NCBI GenBank assembly: GCA_965602855.1
Contig: CBFCZV010000010.1
Location: 1 to 64,000 of the forward strand
Reading direction: 5' to 3'
DNA from: LH-M37 sp965602855
GTDB taxonomy: Bacteria > Pseudomonadota > Gammaproteobacteria > SZUA-229
DNA: 64,000 nucleotides
This document shows positions 1 through 9,376 of this stretch, piece by piece. Position 1 is the first letter of the stretch; every line of letters starts with the position of its first letter. The notes beneath the pieces are model-generated. The model was not told the DNA's origin. It made no database searches and was given only the letters and a program-made list of their open reading frames with translations. Both the position numbers and the translations under genes were made by a program.

Positions 1-461
1 TGGCAGGTGCACTGGGGATTTTTGCTTACGTAACTGGTCATATTGGTTTTGCCAGCTATCTGGGTATTCCATACGTCGCGGGTTCAGGTGAATTAGCTAT
101 TTTCTGTGGTTCACTGGTCGGCGCTGGTTTAGGTTTTTTATGGTTCAACACCTATCCTGCACAGGTTTTTATGGGTGATGTTGGAGCACTGGCTTTAGGT
201 GCGGCTCTGGGCGTGGTTGCTGTGTTGATTCGTCAGGAGCTGGTGCTGTTAATTATGGGCGGTGTCTTTGTTATGGAAACCGTATCGGTGATCATGCAGG
301 TGGCTTCATTCAAATTGACAGGAAAACGCATTTTTAGAATGGCGCCCTTGCATCATCATTTTGAATTAAAAGGTTGGCCGGAGCCAAGAGTGATTGTTCG
401 GTTCTGGATAATTACAGTGATACTGGTTTTGATTGGTCTGGCTTCGCTCAAGGTTCGATAA
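1..461 (+). CDS. mraY: Phospho-N-acetylmuramoyl-pentapeptide transferase, 3' part
   Basis: MraY moves phospho-MurNAc-pentapeptide from UDP to undecaprenyl phosphate in the inner membrane, giving lipid I. Only the last 152 residues are present; the reading frame is open from base 3, and about 200 N-terminal residues lie outside the window. Seen: the family motif FMGDVGALALG with its conserved Asp, the triple-His segment APLHHHFE, and several hydrophobic helices including the C-terminal one. murD follows after 15 bases, as in the usual dcw order. The identity is firm from the motifs and the context. Confidence 0.96.
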   Translation, partial: AGALGIFAYVTGHIGFASYLGIPYVAGSGELAIFCGSLVGAGLGFLWFNTYPAQVFMGDVGALALGAALGVVAVLIRQELVLLIMGGVFVMETVSVIMQVASFKLTGKRIFRMAPLHHHFELKGWPEPRVIVRFWIITVILVLIGLASLKVR

Positions 462-476
462 AAGTAATACTTAATA

Positions 477-1847
477 ATGTCGCAGTTAAAGATAAAAAAA
501 CGAATGGAAAAAACGCAACAACAAAGTAATGCAATTTATACCCTGGTCGTTGGCCTGGGGGTAACGGGCTTGTCTGTTGTGCGTTATCTGCGTGGTCTGG
601 GTGAGCGAGTTGTGGTTGTGGATAGTCGGGACCTGCCGCCGGGAATGAAAGTATTAAAAGAAGACTTTCCTGATATTGAGTTATATACCGGTGAATTTAA
701 GCCTGCATTATTTAAATCAGCTAGACGCATCGTGGTGAGTCCGGGTGTGCCAATGTCAGAAGTGGCATTGCAGGAAGCTAAAGAACAGGGTGTGGAAATT
801 ACCGGTGATATTGATTTGTTCGCGCATGAAGTAACTGCGCCCGTGGTTGGAATTACCGGCTCTAATGGTAAAAGCACGGTCACTACCTTGCTGACAGAGA
901 TGGCGAAATGTGCGGGCATCAACGCTGTAATGGGCGGCAATATTGGCATACCTGTGCTTGATCTTGTGCAGGATGATTACGAGTTATATGTTCTGGAATT
1001 ATCCAGTTTTCAATTAGAGACTTTGCAAAGTTTACCGATGGAAGTTTCGGTTGTTTTGAATATTAGTCCAGATCATCTAGATCGATACGAAGACCTGAAT
1101 GAATACATGATGGCCAAGCAGGAAATTTACCGCAATACAAAAACCTGTGTTGTGAATAGAGATGATGAGCTGGCTAGTAATCAATTATGCGCTTGCACGA
1201 AGGCGACTGGTTTTACGATGCAATCGCCATCAAATGGTGACTTTGGCTTGCGTGAGCATGATGGTGCAATCTGGTTGTGTCATGGTGAAGAACTGCTGTT
1301 GACAGTCGATGAGATAAAAATAAAAGGCACGCATAATGTCGCAAATGTGCTAGCGGCTCTGGCGATGGGAACGGTATTGAATATTCCCCGGCATTCTATG
1401 ATCGAGGCAATTAAGAATTTTTCTGGATTAGAACACCGCATGCAATGGGTGGCAGAAAAGGCGGGTGTTAACTGGTTCAATGATTCCAAAGCAACCAATG
1501 TTGGAGCAACTATCGCAGCGATTAAAGGTTTGCCGGGTATGCACGTGCTGATTGCAGGTGGTGAGGGCAAAGATGCTGATTTTTCATCACTGGCAGAATT
1601 AGCAGGTAAGCATCTGCGAGCAGCTATTTTAATTGGGCATGATGCGAATGCAATAGAGACTGTATTGAATAATATTGTAACCGTTGTGCATGCTGTCGAT
1701 ATGGATGAAGCGGTGATTAAAGCTACCGAGTTGGCGCAAGTCGGTGACAATGTTCTGCTATCACCCGCCTGTGCCAGTTTTGATATGTATCGCAATTTTG
1801 AACATCGTGGACAGGCGTTTATAAAAGCCGTTCAGGAGAATGTTTGA
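477..1847 (+). CDS. murD: UDP-N-acetylmuramoylalanine--D-glutamate ligase
   Basis: Cytoplasmic Mur ligase that adds D-Glu to UDP-MurNAc-L-Ala using ATP. The 456 residues compare with about 440 in E. coli. An N-terminal Rossmann-like domain starts near residue 22 (LVVGLGVTG), the ATP-binding loop GITGSNGKST is at residues 125-134, and the C-terminal domain holds the DSKATN motif typical of MurD. The N-terminus carries about 20 extra, Lys/Gln-rich residues; a second ATG at 504 would shorten it by nine and cannot be excluded. The stop TGA overlaps the ftsW ATG by one base, implying translational coupling. Confidence 0.97.
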   Translation: MSQLKIKKRMEKTQQQSNAIYTLVVGLGVTGLSVVRYLRGLGERVVVVDSRDLPPGMKVLKEDFPDIELYTGEFKPALFKSARRIVVSPGVPMSEVALQEAKEQGVEITGDIDLFAHEVTAPVVGITGSNGKSTVTTLLTEMAKCAGINAVMGGNIGIPVLDLVQDDYELYVLELSSFQLETLQSLPMEVSVVLNISPDHLDRYEDLNEYMMAKQEIYRNTKTCVVNRDDELASNQLCACTKATGFTMQSPSNGDFGLREHDGAIWLCHGEELLLTVDEIKIKGTHNVANVLAALAMGTVLNIPRHSMIEAIKNFSGLEHRMQWVAEKAGVNWFNDSKATNVGATIAAIKGLPGMHVLIAGGEGKDADFSSLAELAGKHLRAAILIGHDANAIETVLNNIVTVVHAVDMDEAVIKATELAQVGDNVLLSPACASFDMYRNFEHRGQAFIKAVQENV

Positions 1848-3073
1848 TGGGTATGTATATGAACATGCCAAAAGTCAGGCCAATTGTTAAGAGTGTGACA
1901 TCGTGGCAGCTGGATCATCTTGATCCTGTGCTGGTCTCTGTTTGTATTGCCCTGTTGTCGCTGGGTTTGGTGATGGTGGCGTCGGCATCGGTGAGTATTG
2001 CTGATCGTAATTTTTCTAATCCATTTTATTATTTCCAGCGTCAGCTGGTGTTTGTGTTTATTGGTGTAACGGCGGCCGCTCTTGTTTATCGCGTTCGTCT
2101 GGTGCACTGGGAAAAGTCGGGTGTGGCTTTGTTGGGCTTTGCTCTATTTTTGCTGGTGCTGGTATTGATTCCAGGAGTGGGTAAAACGGTTAATGGTAGT
2201 ACGCGCTGGATTTCTCTGGGTCTTATTAATCTTCAGGTTTCAGAAGTGGTAAAGCTATTTTTATTGATTTATGTAGCAGGCTATCTGGTTCGTCACGGTG
2301 AAGAAGTTAGAACAACGCTGCGTGGTTTTATCAAGCCTATGCTGATGGTGGGTTTGGCTGGTTTGTTATTGTTGCTGGAACCTGATTTTGGTTCAACCGT
2401 GGTTATCATGGGTACGGTTCTGGCGATGACATTTTTAGGTGGCGTACGTTTTGTGCAGTTTGTTTCATTTATGACTTTGTTTGGTGTTAGTGCTTTGATG
2501 CTGATTATTTCATCGCCCTATCGTATGGAACGTTTGACTTCATTTATGAATCCTTGGGCAGATCCATTTGATACCGGTTTTCAGTTGACACAATCTTTAA
2601 TTGCGATTGGTACTGGTAGCTGGTGGGGAACGGGTCTAGGCGGTAGTGTGCAGAAATTATTTTATCTACCCGAATCGCATACTGATTTTCTGTTTGCTGT
2701 GCTGGCGGAAGAGTTGGGTTTTGTTGGTGTCTGCATTGTGATTTTAATGTTCAGCGTGTTGTTTTTTAGAATATTTAAAATTGGCTTGCAGGCAGAAAAA
2801 AGTGGTAATCGTTTTGCCGCATATGTGGCTTATGGTATCGGCGTCTGGTTATCGCTTCAGGCGGTGATCAATATGGGCGTGAATATGGGCTTGATGCCAA
2901 CCAAAGGTTTGACGCTGCCTTTGATGAGTTATGGCGGCAGTAGTCTGGTGGTTTGTTGTATGGCGATTGGACTGATATTACGTATTCATTGCGAGTGCGG
3001 TGAGTTTTCAAAGCAGGCTGTTGGTCGTGAAAATCATCGACGTAAAACAGTGGCTGCGGGAGGTGCTGCATGA
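1847..3073 (+). CDS. ftsW: Lipid II polymerase of the divisome FtsW
   Basis: SEDS-family integral membrane protein that polymerises septal peptidoglycan with its partner PBP3/FtsI. The 408 residues contain about ten hydrophobic segments and the SEDS signatures: NGSTRWISLG, LLEPDFGSTVV (with the catalytic Asp region), PESHTDFLFAVLAEELG and LPLMSYGGSS near the C-terminus. The position between murD and murG supports FtsW over RodA. An in-frame TTG one codon earlier exists, but the ATG at 1847 is preceded by AGGAGA at a proper distance and shares its A with the murD stop. The last four bases overlap murG (ATGA). Confidence 0.97.
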   Translation: MGMYMNMPKVRPIVKSVTSWQLDHLDPVLVSVCIALLSLGLVMVASASVSIADRNFSNPFYYFQRQLVFVFIGVTAAALVYRVRLVHWEKSGVALLGFALFLLVLVLIPGVGKTVNGSTRWISLGLINLQVSEVVKLFLLIYVAGYLVRHGEEVRTTLRGFIKPMLMVGLAGLLLLLEPDFGSTVVIMGTVLAMTFLGGVRFVQFVSFMTLFGVSALMLIISSPYRMERLTSFMNPWADPFDTGFQLTQSLIAIGTGSWWGTGLGGSVQKLFYLPESHTDFLFAVLAEELGFVGVCIVILMFSVLFFRIFKIGLQAEKSGNRFAAYVAYGIGVWLSLQAVINMGVNMGLMPTKGLTLPLMSYGGSSLVVCCMAIGLILRIHCECGEFSKQAVGRENHRRKTVAAGGAA

Positions 3074-4152
3074 GATCAGTACAACCCATTTTGATTATGG
3101 CCGGTGGTACAGGTGGGCACGTGTTTCCTGCGTTGGCCGTGGCTGATGAATTACGTGCCAGAGGCGTGCCCGTGATCTGGTTGGGTACACAGGCGGGTAT
3201 CGAAGCGAGGCTGGTACCGCAGGCAGGTTATCCGATTGAGTGGTTGAGTATTTCAGGCTGGCGTGGCAAAGGTATTTTTAATACTTTGTTAGCACCAGCA
3301 CGATTGATGGTGGCTTGTCATCAGGCCTTGCACGTTTTGTTAAAAAGAAAGCCTTGTGCAGTTTTGGGTCTGGGTGGTTTTGCTTCTGGCCCTGGTGGTT
3401 TGATGGCCTGGTTGTTGAGAAAACCTTTGTTGATTCATGAGCAGAATGCAGTCGCCGGATTAACCAATCGTTTGTTATCGAAGGTGGCCAATGAAGTGAT
3501 GGAAGCCTTCCCCGGTGCTTTGGGTAAAAAGGCGCGTTATGTAGGTAACCCTGTGCGTAAAGATATTATTGCTTTACCAGCGCCGGAGCAGAGGCTGGCT
3601 AATCACGATGGCGCACTACATTTATTGGTGATTGGTGGCAGCCTGGGAGCGGTTCGATTGAATGAACTGGTGCCAGAAGCAGTATCAAAAATTGAACCCG
3701 CTGCCAGACCAGAAGTGTGGCATCAGACGGGGTTGAAAAATCATGATGCAGCACAGGCTGTGTATAAAAAGTTTGATGTTGATGGCAGAGTTGATGCTTT
3801 TGTTGACGATATGGCTGAAGCCTATGCGTGGGCGGATGTGGTGATTTGCCGTGCAGGTGCGATGACTGTCTTTGAATTGGCGGCGGCAGGCGTGGCTTCT
3901 ATTTTAGTGCCTTACCCGTATGCAGTGGATGATCATCAAACAGCGAATGCAGATTATCTTGCAAAAGTAGATGCCGCGATTGTGCGTCAGCAAAAAGAGC
4001 TGGATGTGGAATGGTTGCGTTCAACCATTACAGAATTAACGCAGCAGCGTGATCGACTTTTACGTATGGCAAAGTCAGCACGTAGTCAGGCGAAACCTGA
4101 TGCTGCTAATGAAGTTGCCGAGCGCTGTATGTTAGCAGGGGGTCTAACGTGA
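3070..4152 (+). CDS. murG: UDP-GlcNAc:undecaprenyl-PP-MurNAc-pentapeptide GlcNAc transferase
   Basis: Peripheral membrane glycosyltransferase (GT-B fold, family GT28) that turns lipid I into lipid II on the cytoplasmic face. The 360 residues match the family length. The glycine-rich loop GGTGGH is at residues 12-17, the donor-binding half carries VIGGSLGA and CRAGAMTVFELAAAG, and the PYAVDDHQTANA segment follows. The start ATG overlaps the ftsW stop. The next gene, murC, begins with GTG four bases before this one's end, so the cluster is read as one coupled unit. Confidence 0.97.
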   Translation: MRSVQPILIMAGGTGGHVFPALAVADELRARGVPVIWLGTQAGIEARLVPQAGYPIEWLSISGWRGKGIFNTLLAPARLMVACHQALHVLLKRKPCAVLGLGGFASGPGGLMAWLLRKPLLIHEQNAVAGLTNRLLSKVANEVMEAFPGALGKKARYVGNPVRKDIIALPAPEQRLANHDGALHLLVIGGSLGAVRLNELVPEAVSKIEPAARPEVWHQTGLKNHDAAQAVYKKFDVDGRVDAFVDDMAEAYAWADVVICRAGAMTVFELAAAGVASILVPYPYAVDDHQTANADYLAKVDAAIVRQQKELDVEWLRSTITELTQQRDRLLRMAKSARSQAKPDAANEVAERCMLAGGLT

Positions 4153-5576
4153 AGACCGTACAGACACATTTTGACAGCTTTATGCGCAGAATTCGTAAAG
4201 TGCATTTTGTTGGTATTGGTGGTGCCGGTATGAGCGGCATTGCTGATGTTATGAATACACTGGGTTATAAAGTGAGTGGCTCAGATCTTGCGGATAATGC
4301 TATTACCCGTGGTTTACAATCTGAAGGTATTAAAGTTTATCAGGGGCACGATGCGGCACAGGTGGAAAATGTTGATGTGGTTGTGACATCGACCGCGATC
4401 AACACTGAGAACCCTGAAGTGGTGGCGGCCAGAGAGTTGCGGATACCCATTGTGCCCAGAGCTGAAATGCTGGCTGAGTTGATGCGCTTTAGTCATGGTA
4501 TTGCGATTGCAGGCACGCATGGAAAAACAACCACGACTTCACTGGTGACCAGCATCCTGGCAGAAGGCGGACTTGATCCTACTTATGTCATTGGTGGTAA
4601 GTTAAACAGCTCCTCCGCGCACGCAAGTTTAGGCAGTGGAAAATATCTTGTTGCCGAAGCTGATGAGAGTGATGCATCGTTTTTGTACTTGCAGCCGATG
4701 ATGGCGGCGGTGACGAATATCGATGCTGATCATCTACCAACTTATCACAATGATTTTGAACGCCTGCGTGAAGCCTTTGTTGAGTTTTTACATCACCTTC
4801 CTTTTTATGGTCTAGCCGTTGTTTGTGTTGAAGATGAAGAAGTTAGAAATCTTCTGCCAAAAATTACACGTCCCATGGTGCGTTATGGCATTGAGCAAGA
4901 AGCGGATGTTTATGCTTCCAATATTCAATCATCGGGCATGAAAACAACTTTCGATGTCACGCTGCCAGAACGAAATGAATCATTGCCGATTACATTGAAT
5001 ATGCCGGGTAATCACAATGTGTTGAATGCGCTGGCGGCGATTGCGATAGCGCATGAGCTGGGCGTGAAAGATGAAGCCATTCAGTCTGCATTAGCAAGGT
5101 TTGAGGGTGTTGGTCGTCGTATGCATTCTTACGGTGAGATTCAAACGCAGGTTGGTGCGGTGACATTGATCGATGATTATGGTCATCACCCCACTGAAGT
5201 AGCAGCGACTTTGCAGGCGGTGCGTAATGGCTGGCCTGATAAACGTCTGGTGCTGGTTTTTCAGCCGCATCGTTATACGCGTACCCGTGATCTGTTCGAA
5301 GACTTTACCGATGTTCTGGCTGATGTGGACGTTTTGTTGTTGACCGAGGTTTATGCCGCTGGTGAAGAAGTGATTTCCGGTGCAGATGGACGTTCTTTGT
5401 GTGCCGCGATCCGTGCGCGTGGCAAAGTGAATCCAGTTTTTGTCAAAGATGTTGATGAAGTAGCTGAGTCTTTGCGAGCAGTGATACAGGATGGCGATAT
5501 TGTTTTGACGCTGGGAGCGGGTTCAATCGGTAGAGTTGCAGAAGAATTGCCAGCGTTGTTGCAGGAGAAATCATGA
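4149..5576 (+). CDS. murC: UDP-N-acetylmuramate--L-alanine ligase
   Basis: First amino-acid-adding Mur ligase; it joins L-Ala to UDP-MurNAc with ATP in the cytosol. 475 residues, slightly shorter than E. coli MurC. Seen: an N-terminal Rossmann-like domain with HFVGIGGAGMSGIA (residues 19-32), the ATP loop GTHGKTTT at 122-129, the EADESDASF segment, NMPGNHNVLNALAAIAIA, and the C-terminal DDYGHHPTEV motif. The start is GTG, overlapping the murG stop; an ATG at 4185 gives a protein 12 residues shorter and lies closer to the conserved core. Confidence 0.97.
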   Translation: MKTVQTHFDSFMRRIRKVHFVGIGGAGMSGIADVMNTLGYKVSGSDLADNAITRGLQSEGIKVYQGHDAAQVENVDVVVTSTAINTENPEVVAARELRIPIVPRAEMLAELMRFSHGIAIAGTHGKTTTTSLVTSILAEGGLDPTYVIGGKLNSSSAHASLGSGKYLVAEADESDASFLYLQPMMAAVTNIDADHLPTYHNDFERLREAFVEFLHHLPFYGLAVVCVEDEEVRNLLPKITRPMVRYGIEQEADVYASNIQSSGMKTTFDVTLPERNESLPITLNMPGNHNVLNALAAIAIAHELGVKDEAIQSALARFEGVGRRMHSYGEIQTQVGAVTLIDDYGHHPTEVAATLQAVRNGWPDKRLVLVFQPHRYTRTRDLFEDFTDVLADVDVLLLTEVYAAGEEVISGADGRSLCAAIRARGKVNPVFVKDVDEVAESLRAVIQDGDIVLTLGAGSIGRVAEELPALLQEKS

Positions 5577-5592
5577 GATGGAGGCTATTAGC

Positions 5593-6480
5593 ATGATTTC
5601 TACAGCAACAATGAAGGGCGAGATTCGTTATGACGAAGCAATGGCGAATCACACCAGCTGGCGTGCGGGTGGGTTGGCTGATTGTTATTGTGTGCCAGCC
5701 GACATTGATGATTTGTCATTGTTGTTGAAGTCGTTACCTGCCGATGAAGAATTGTTGTGGATGGGGCTGGGTAGTAATACGTTGGTGCGTGATGCTGGTT
5801 TTCGTGGAACCGTGATTGCCACTCAGGGTGTGATGTCACAACTGGAATGTAGAGAAAATAATTGTGTGTACGTTGGTGCAGGTGTGCCAAGTGCAAAATT
5901 GGCAAGGTTCTGTGCTAATGAAGGTTTATCTGGAGCTGAATTTTTTGCAGGTATTCCCGGTTTGGTAGGCGGTGCTTTAGCAATGAATGCAGGTGCCTTT
6001 GGCGGAGAAACCTGGCGACATGTTGTCAGTGTTGAAACCATTGATCGTCAGGGTGTGATTCATCAGAGAATGCCTGAAGATTACAGTATTGCATATAGAA
6101 GTGTCGAAGGGCCCAAAGATGAATGGTTTGTTTCTGCTTTATTAAAATTTGACACAGATGTAAATGAGTCGATCAATATTAAACAGTTGTTGGCGAAGCG
6201 TGCGGCAACGCAGCCAACCGGTACGGCAAATTGTGGTTCTGTTTTTCGTAATCCAGAAAATGATTATGCCGCTCGTTTGATTGAGCAATGCGGTTTAAAA
6301 GGAAAACGAATCGGTGGTGCAGTGGTATCAGAAAAGCACGCCAATTTTATTATTAATGACCAGCAGGCAAGTGCGGGTGATATCGAAGCATTAATTGAAT
6401 TAGTGCAAAAAACAGTGAAAGAACAAACAGGTATCGAGCTGCAAACGGAAGTAAAAATTGTTGGGGAGAAGCGATCATGA
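5593..6480 (+). CDS. murB: UDP-N-acetylenolpyruvoylglucosamine reductase
   Basis: FAD enzyme that reduces UDP-GlcNAc-enolpyruvate to UDP-MurNAc with NADPH. The protein is about 295 residues, nearer the short type of MurB (about 300) than the 342-residue E. coli form. Motifs: GLGSNTLVRDAG and GIPGLVGGALAMNAGAFGG for FAD binding, NCGSVFRNP with the catalytic Ser, and SEKHANFIIN. The start is uncertain. ATG 5593 has GGAGG eight bases upstream and is preferred; ATG 5578 has AGGAG about ten bases upstream and adds five residues. The ATGA overlap with ddl couples the two. Confidence 0.95.
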   Translation: MISTATMKGEIRYDEAMANHTSWRAGGLADCYCVPADIDDLSLLLKSLPADEELLWMGLGSNTLVRDAGFRGTVIATQGVMSQLECRENNCVYVGAGVPSAKLARFCANEGLSGAEFFAGIPGLVGGALAMNAGAFGGETWRHVVSVETIDRQGVIHQRMPEDYSIAYRSVEGPKDEWFVSALLKFDTDVNESINIKQLLAKRAATQPTGTANCGSVFRNPENDYAARLIEQCGLKGKRIGGAVVSEKHANFIINDQQASAGDIEALIELVQKTVKEQTGIELQTEVKIVGEKRS

Positions 6481-7400
6481 ATGCTTTGGCCAATGAATTT
6501 GGAAAGGTTGCAGTGTTGATGGGCGGCTGGTCAGCAGAGCGTGATATTTCATTGCTGAGTGGTAAAGCAGTGTTAAAGGCACTACAGGCTCAGGGTGTTG
6601 ATGCCCACGGTGTTGATGTTGATCATAATATCGCGACGGTGCTTGATGCGGCCAGGTTCGATCGTGCATTCATTGCATTACATGGCCGTGGTGGTGAAGA
6701 CGGCACCATGCAAGGTTTATTGAGTGCGATGGATATTCCATACACAGGTTCAAAAGTACTTGGCTCTTCCTTGTCAATGGACAAGCTCCGTACCAAACAG
6801 ATTTGGCACTCTGTAGGGTTACCAACGCCTGACTACTGGATACTGGATAGTGAAGCGGACTGTGCAGAAGCGATAGAAAAGGGAGGTTTGCCTTTGATCA
6901 TAAAGCCTGTGCTTGAAGGTTCGAGCATCGGCATGAGTAAGGTTGAAAAAGAGAGCGAATTAATTCCAGCCTGGCAGAAAGCTAGAGACTGTGGAGGAAC
7001 GGTAATTGCTGAACGTTGGATACATGGTGTGGAGTACACGGCGGCGGTTTTGAATGATGATGTGCTGCCCATGATTCGTCTGGAAACAGCCAATGTTTTT
7101 TATGACTATGAGGCCAAGTATCAGTCTGAGGATACAAAATATATCTGTCCCTGTGGCCTTGATGCAGATGATGAAAAATATTTGTCGGTGATGGTTAAAA
7201 AAGCTTTTGCTGCCGTTGATGCGACCGGTTGGGGACGTGTTGATTTCATGATCGATCAAAAAAATCAGCCCTGGTTGATCGAGGTGAATACGGTGCCAGG
7301 AATGACAGATCACAGTTTGGTGCCCATGGCGGCTAAGCAGGCGGGGATAACTTTTGAACAATTAGTTGTTGAAATTCTCAGGGGGGCAAGTTGTGCGTAG
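6477..7400 (+). CDS. ddl: D-alanine--D-alanine ligase (DdlB type)
   Basis: ATP-grasp enzyme that makes D-Ala-D-Ala for the peptidoglycan stem peptide. The 307 residues are the usual length. Seen: GGWSAERDISLLSG at the N-terminus with the catalytic Glu, HGRGGEDGTMQGLL, the ATP-grasp segment IIKPVLEGSSIGM, and EVNTVPGMTDHSLVP near the end with the Mg-binding Glu and Asn. It lies between murB and ftsQ in the usual order and overlaps both: four bases at the start and eight at the end, where a ftsQ GTG precedes its stop. Confidence 0.96.
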   Translation: MNALANEFGKVAVLMGGWSAERDISLLSGKAVLKALQAQGVDAHGVDVDHNIATVLDAARFDRAFIALHGRGGEDGTMQGLLSAMDIPYTGSKVLGSSLSMDKLRTKQIWHSVGLPTPDYWILDSEADCAEAIEKGGLPLIIKPVLEGSSIGMSKVEKESELIPAWQKARDCGGTVIAERWIHGVEYTAAVLNDDVLPMIRLETANVFYDYEAKYQSEDTKYICPCGLDADDEKYLSVMVKKAFAAVDATGWGRVDFMIDQKNQPWLIEVNTVPGMTDHSLVPMAAKQAGITFEQLVVEILRGASCA

Positions 7401-8136
7401 TCGTATTCGTCATCTGATTATTGTTCCAGCTACTATTGCTTTGCTCGCGGGTGCTTGGAAACTGGCGGAGTACGACTTCAGCAAAATCGCGCCAATTGAA
7501 AAAGTTGAAATTGAAGGTAAGTTTGAAAATATTTCACACGATAGTTTTAGAAAGAAAGTAGTTGCAGAGATTAATGGAGGCTATTTTTCACAGGATCTTG
7601 ATGCGATGAGAATTTCCTTGATGGGTCTGCCCTGGGTGGATGACGTTTCGGTTCGCCGGCAATGGCCTTCAGGTCTCCATATCAAGGTAACAGAAAAGCA
7701 GGCAGTCGCTTACTGGAATGATGACGCCATGATTAGTGATGATGGTGATGTATTTAAGCCGGAAGTAATTAATCAGCAGTTAGCTCTGCCAAAATTGAAT
7801 GGGCCAGATGGTTTGCATAATAAAATGTGGCGTTTTCTAGTGACGATTAATAAAGATTTTTCAGCAATGGGTTTTAAGGTGGTTGATTTGAATCTGGATG
7901 GTCGTCGTGCCTGGAGTTTTCATTTTTTATCACAAAATGTGATTGATGAAATTGAAGTTAAATTGGGGCGTGATTACGCGCAAGATCGGCTGGTCAGGTT
8001 TGTTCGTGTGTTTTCAAATGTTGATAAGTTTAATTTAAAAGAGACGGCGGTAATTGATTTGCGTTACCCCAATGGTTTTGCCATGAGAATAAAAAATAAT
8101 AATGCCAGCAGGCAAATGTCTGTAAGAGAGGCATAA
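7393..8136 (+). CDS. ftsQ: Cell division protein FtsQ
   Basis: Bitopic inner-membrane divisome protein that links FtsB/FtsL to the ring. About 247 residues: a short Arg-rich cytoplasmic end, one transmembrane helix (LIIVPATIALLAGAW), then a periplasmic POTRA domain (PIEKVEIEGKF to about residue 110, including GLPWVDDVSVRRQWPSGL) and the FtsQ beta domain. The GTG at 7393 is chosen because a run of six Gs sits 6-8 bases upstream; TTG codons further upstream lie deep in ddl and lack a binding site. Sequence identity is low in this family, so the call also rests on position between ddl and ftsA. Confidence 0.93.
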   Translation: MRSRIRHLIIVPATIALLAGAWKLAEYDFSKIAPIEKVEIEGKFENISHDSFRKKVVAEINGGYFSQDLDAMRISLMGLPWVDDVSVRRQWPSGLHIKVTEKQAVAYWNDDAMISDDGDVFKPEVINQQLALPKLNGPDGLHNKMWRFLVTINKDFSAMGFKVVDLNLDGRRAWSFHFLSQNVIDEIEVKLGRDYAQDRLVRFVRVFSNVDKFNLKETAVIDLRYPNGFAMRIKNNNASRQMSVREA

Positions 8137-8140
8137 AAAG

Positions 8141-9376
8141 GTGACCAAGAAAATGGATAAAAATATGATCGTAGGTCTGGATATTGGAACATCGAAAGTT
8201 GTTGCAATTGTTGGTGAGATAACGCCCGAAGGTGATGTTGAAATTATTGGCCTGGGCTCGCATCCTTCGCATGGCCTTAAAAAGGGCGTCGTGGTCAATA
8301 TTGAATCTACGGTTCAGTCTATTCAGCGTGCTGTAGCAGAAGCTGAATTGATGGCGGGTTGTCAGATTAATTCGGTGTTTGCCGGTATTGCAGGCAGTCA
8401 TATCAGAAGTATTAATTCTCATGGTATTGTTGCGATACGAGAAAGAGAGGTGACTAATAGTGACCTTGATCGCGTAATTGATGCAGCACGTGCAGTTGCT
8501 ATTCCTGCTGACCAGCGAATTCTTCATATTCTTCCTCAGGAATTTATTATTGATAATCAGGAAGGTATTCGCGAGCCGATTGGAATGTCGGGTGTACGTC
8601 TTGAAGCCAAGGTTCATCTTGTCACCGGTGCAGTCGGGGCAGCGCAAAACATTATTAAATGTGTGCGTCGTTGTGGACTGGAAGTTGACGATATTATTCT
8701 CGAGCAATTAGCGTCCAGTTATTCAGTGTTAACAGAGGATGAAAAAGAATTAGGCGTCTGTCTGGTTGATATCGGTGGTGGTACTACAGATATCGCCGTG
8801 TTCTCAGAAGGTGCAATTCGTCACACTGCAGTTATCCCTATCGCGGGTGATCAGGTAACCAATGATATAGCAGTGGCGTTACGTACACCGACGCAGTATG
8901 CCAATGAAATTAAAATTAAATTTGCCTGTGCTTTGAGGCAATTAGCTAATCCGGAAGAAACTATTGAAGTGCCCAGTGTGGGTGATCGTCCACCACGTAA
9001 ATTATCACGTCAGACTCTGGCTGAAGTTGTCGAGCCTCGTTATGAAGAATTGTTATCTCTGGTTCAGGCGGAGTTACGCAAGAGTGGCTTTGAAGAGATT
9101 ATTGCCGCCGGCATCGTCATGACAGGTGGTAGTTCAAAAATGGATGGTGTGATCGATCTGGCGGAGGAGATTTTCCATATGCCGGTTCGCCTGGGCTCGC
9201 CGCAATATGTCACGGGGCTTTCTGATGTAGTCAGTAACCCGATTCATGCTACAGGTGTTGGTTTGTTGTTGTTCGGTAATCAGCATCGCAATGTGGGGAC
9301 TAGTCATATCATGATGGAAGGGGGCTTAAAGGGTGTGTTTGGACGAATGAAAAGTTGGTTTCAGGGGAATTTCTAA
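8141..9376 (+). CDS. ftsA: Cell division protein FtsA
   Basis: Actin-like ATPase that anchors FtsZ filaments to the inner membrane. The 411 residues contain phosphate-1 motif GLDIGTSKVVAIVG, phosphate-2 motif LVDIGGGTTDIAVF, the 1C subdomain between them (after about residue 84), the adenosine motif AAGIVMTGGSSKMDG, and a C-terminal amphipathic helix (GRMKSWF region) that serves as the membrane-targeting sequence. The GTG start at 8141 has GAGAGG nine bases before it; ATG 8153, four codons later, also has AGGTGA at good distance. The stop TAA shares an A with the ATG of a short ORF that runs to ftsZ. Confidence 0.97.
   Translation: MTKKMDKNMIVGLDIGTSKVVAIVGEITPEGDVEIIGLGSHPSHGLKKGVVVNIESTVQSIQRAVAEAELMAGCQINSVFAGIAGSHIRSINSHGIVAIREREVTNSDLDRVIDAARAVAIPADQRILHILPQEFIIDNQEGIREPIGMSGVRLEAKVHLVTGAVGAAQNIIKCVRRCGLEVDDIILEQLASSYSVLTEDEKELGVCLVDIGGGTTDIAVFSEGAIRHTAVIPIAGDQVTNDIAVALRTPTQYANEIKIKFACALRQLANPEETIEVPSVGDRPPRKLSRQTLAEVVEPRYEELLSLVQAELRKSGFEEIIAAGIVMTGGSSKMDGVIDLAEEIFHMPVRLGSPQYVTGLSDVVSNPIHATGVGLLLFGNQHRNVGTSHIMMEGGLKGVFGRMKSWFQGNF

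Noticed and set aside
8030..8707. Minus-strand frame of 225 codons across ftsQ and ftsA
   Set aside because: Antisense to two conserved genes, rich in Asn/His/Arg with no recognisable domain.
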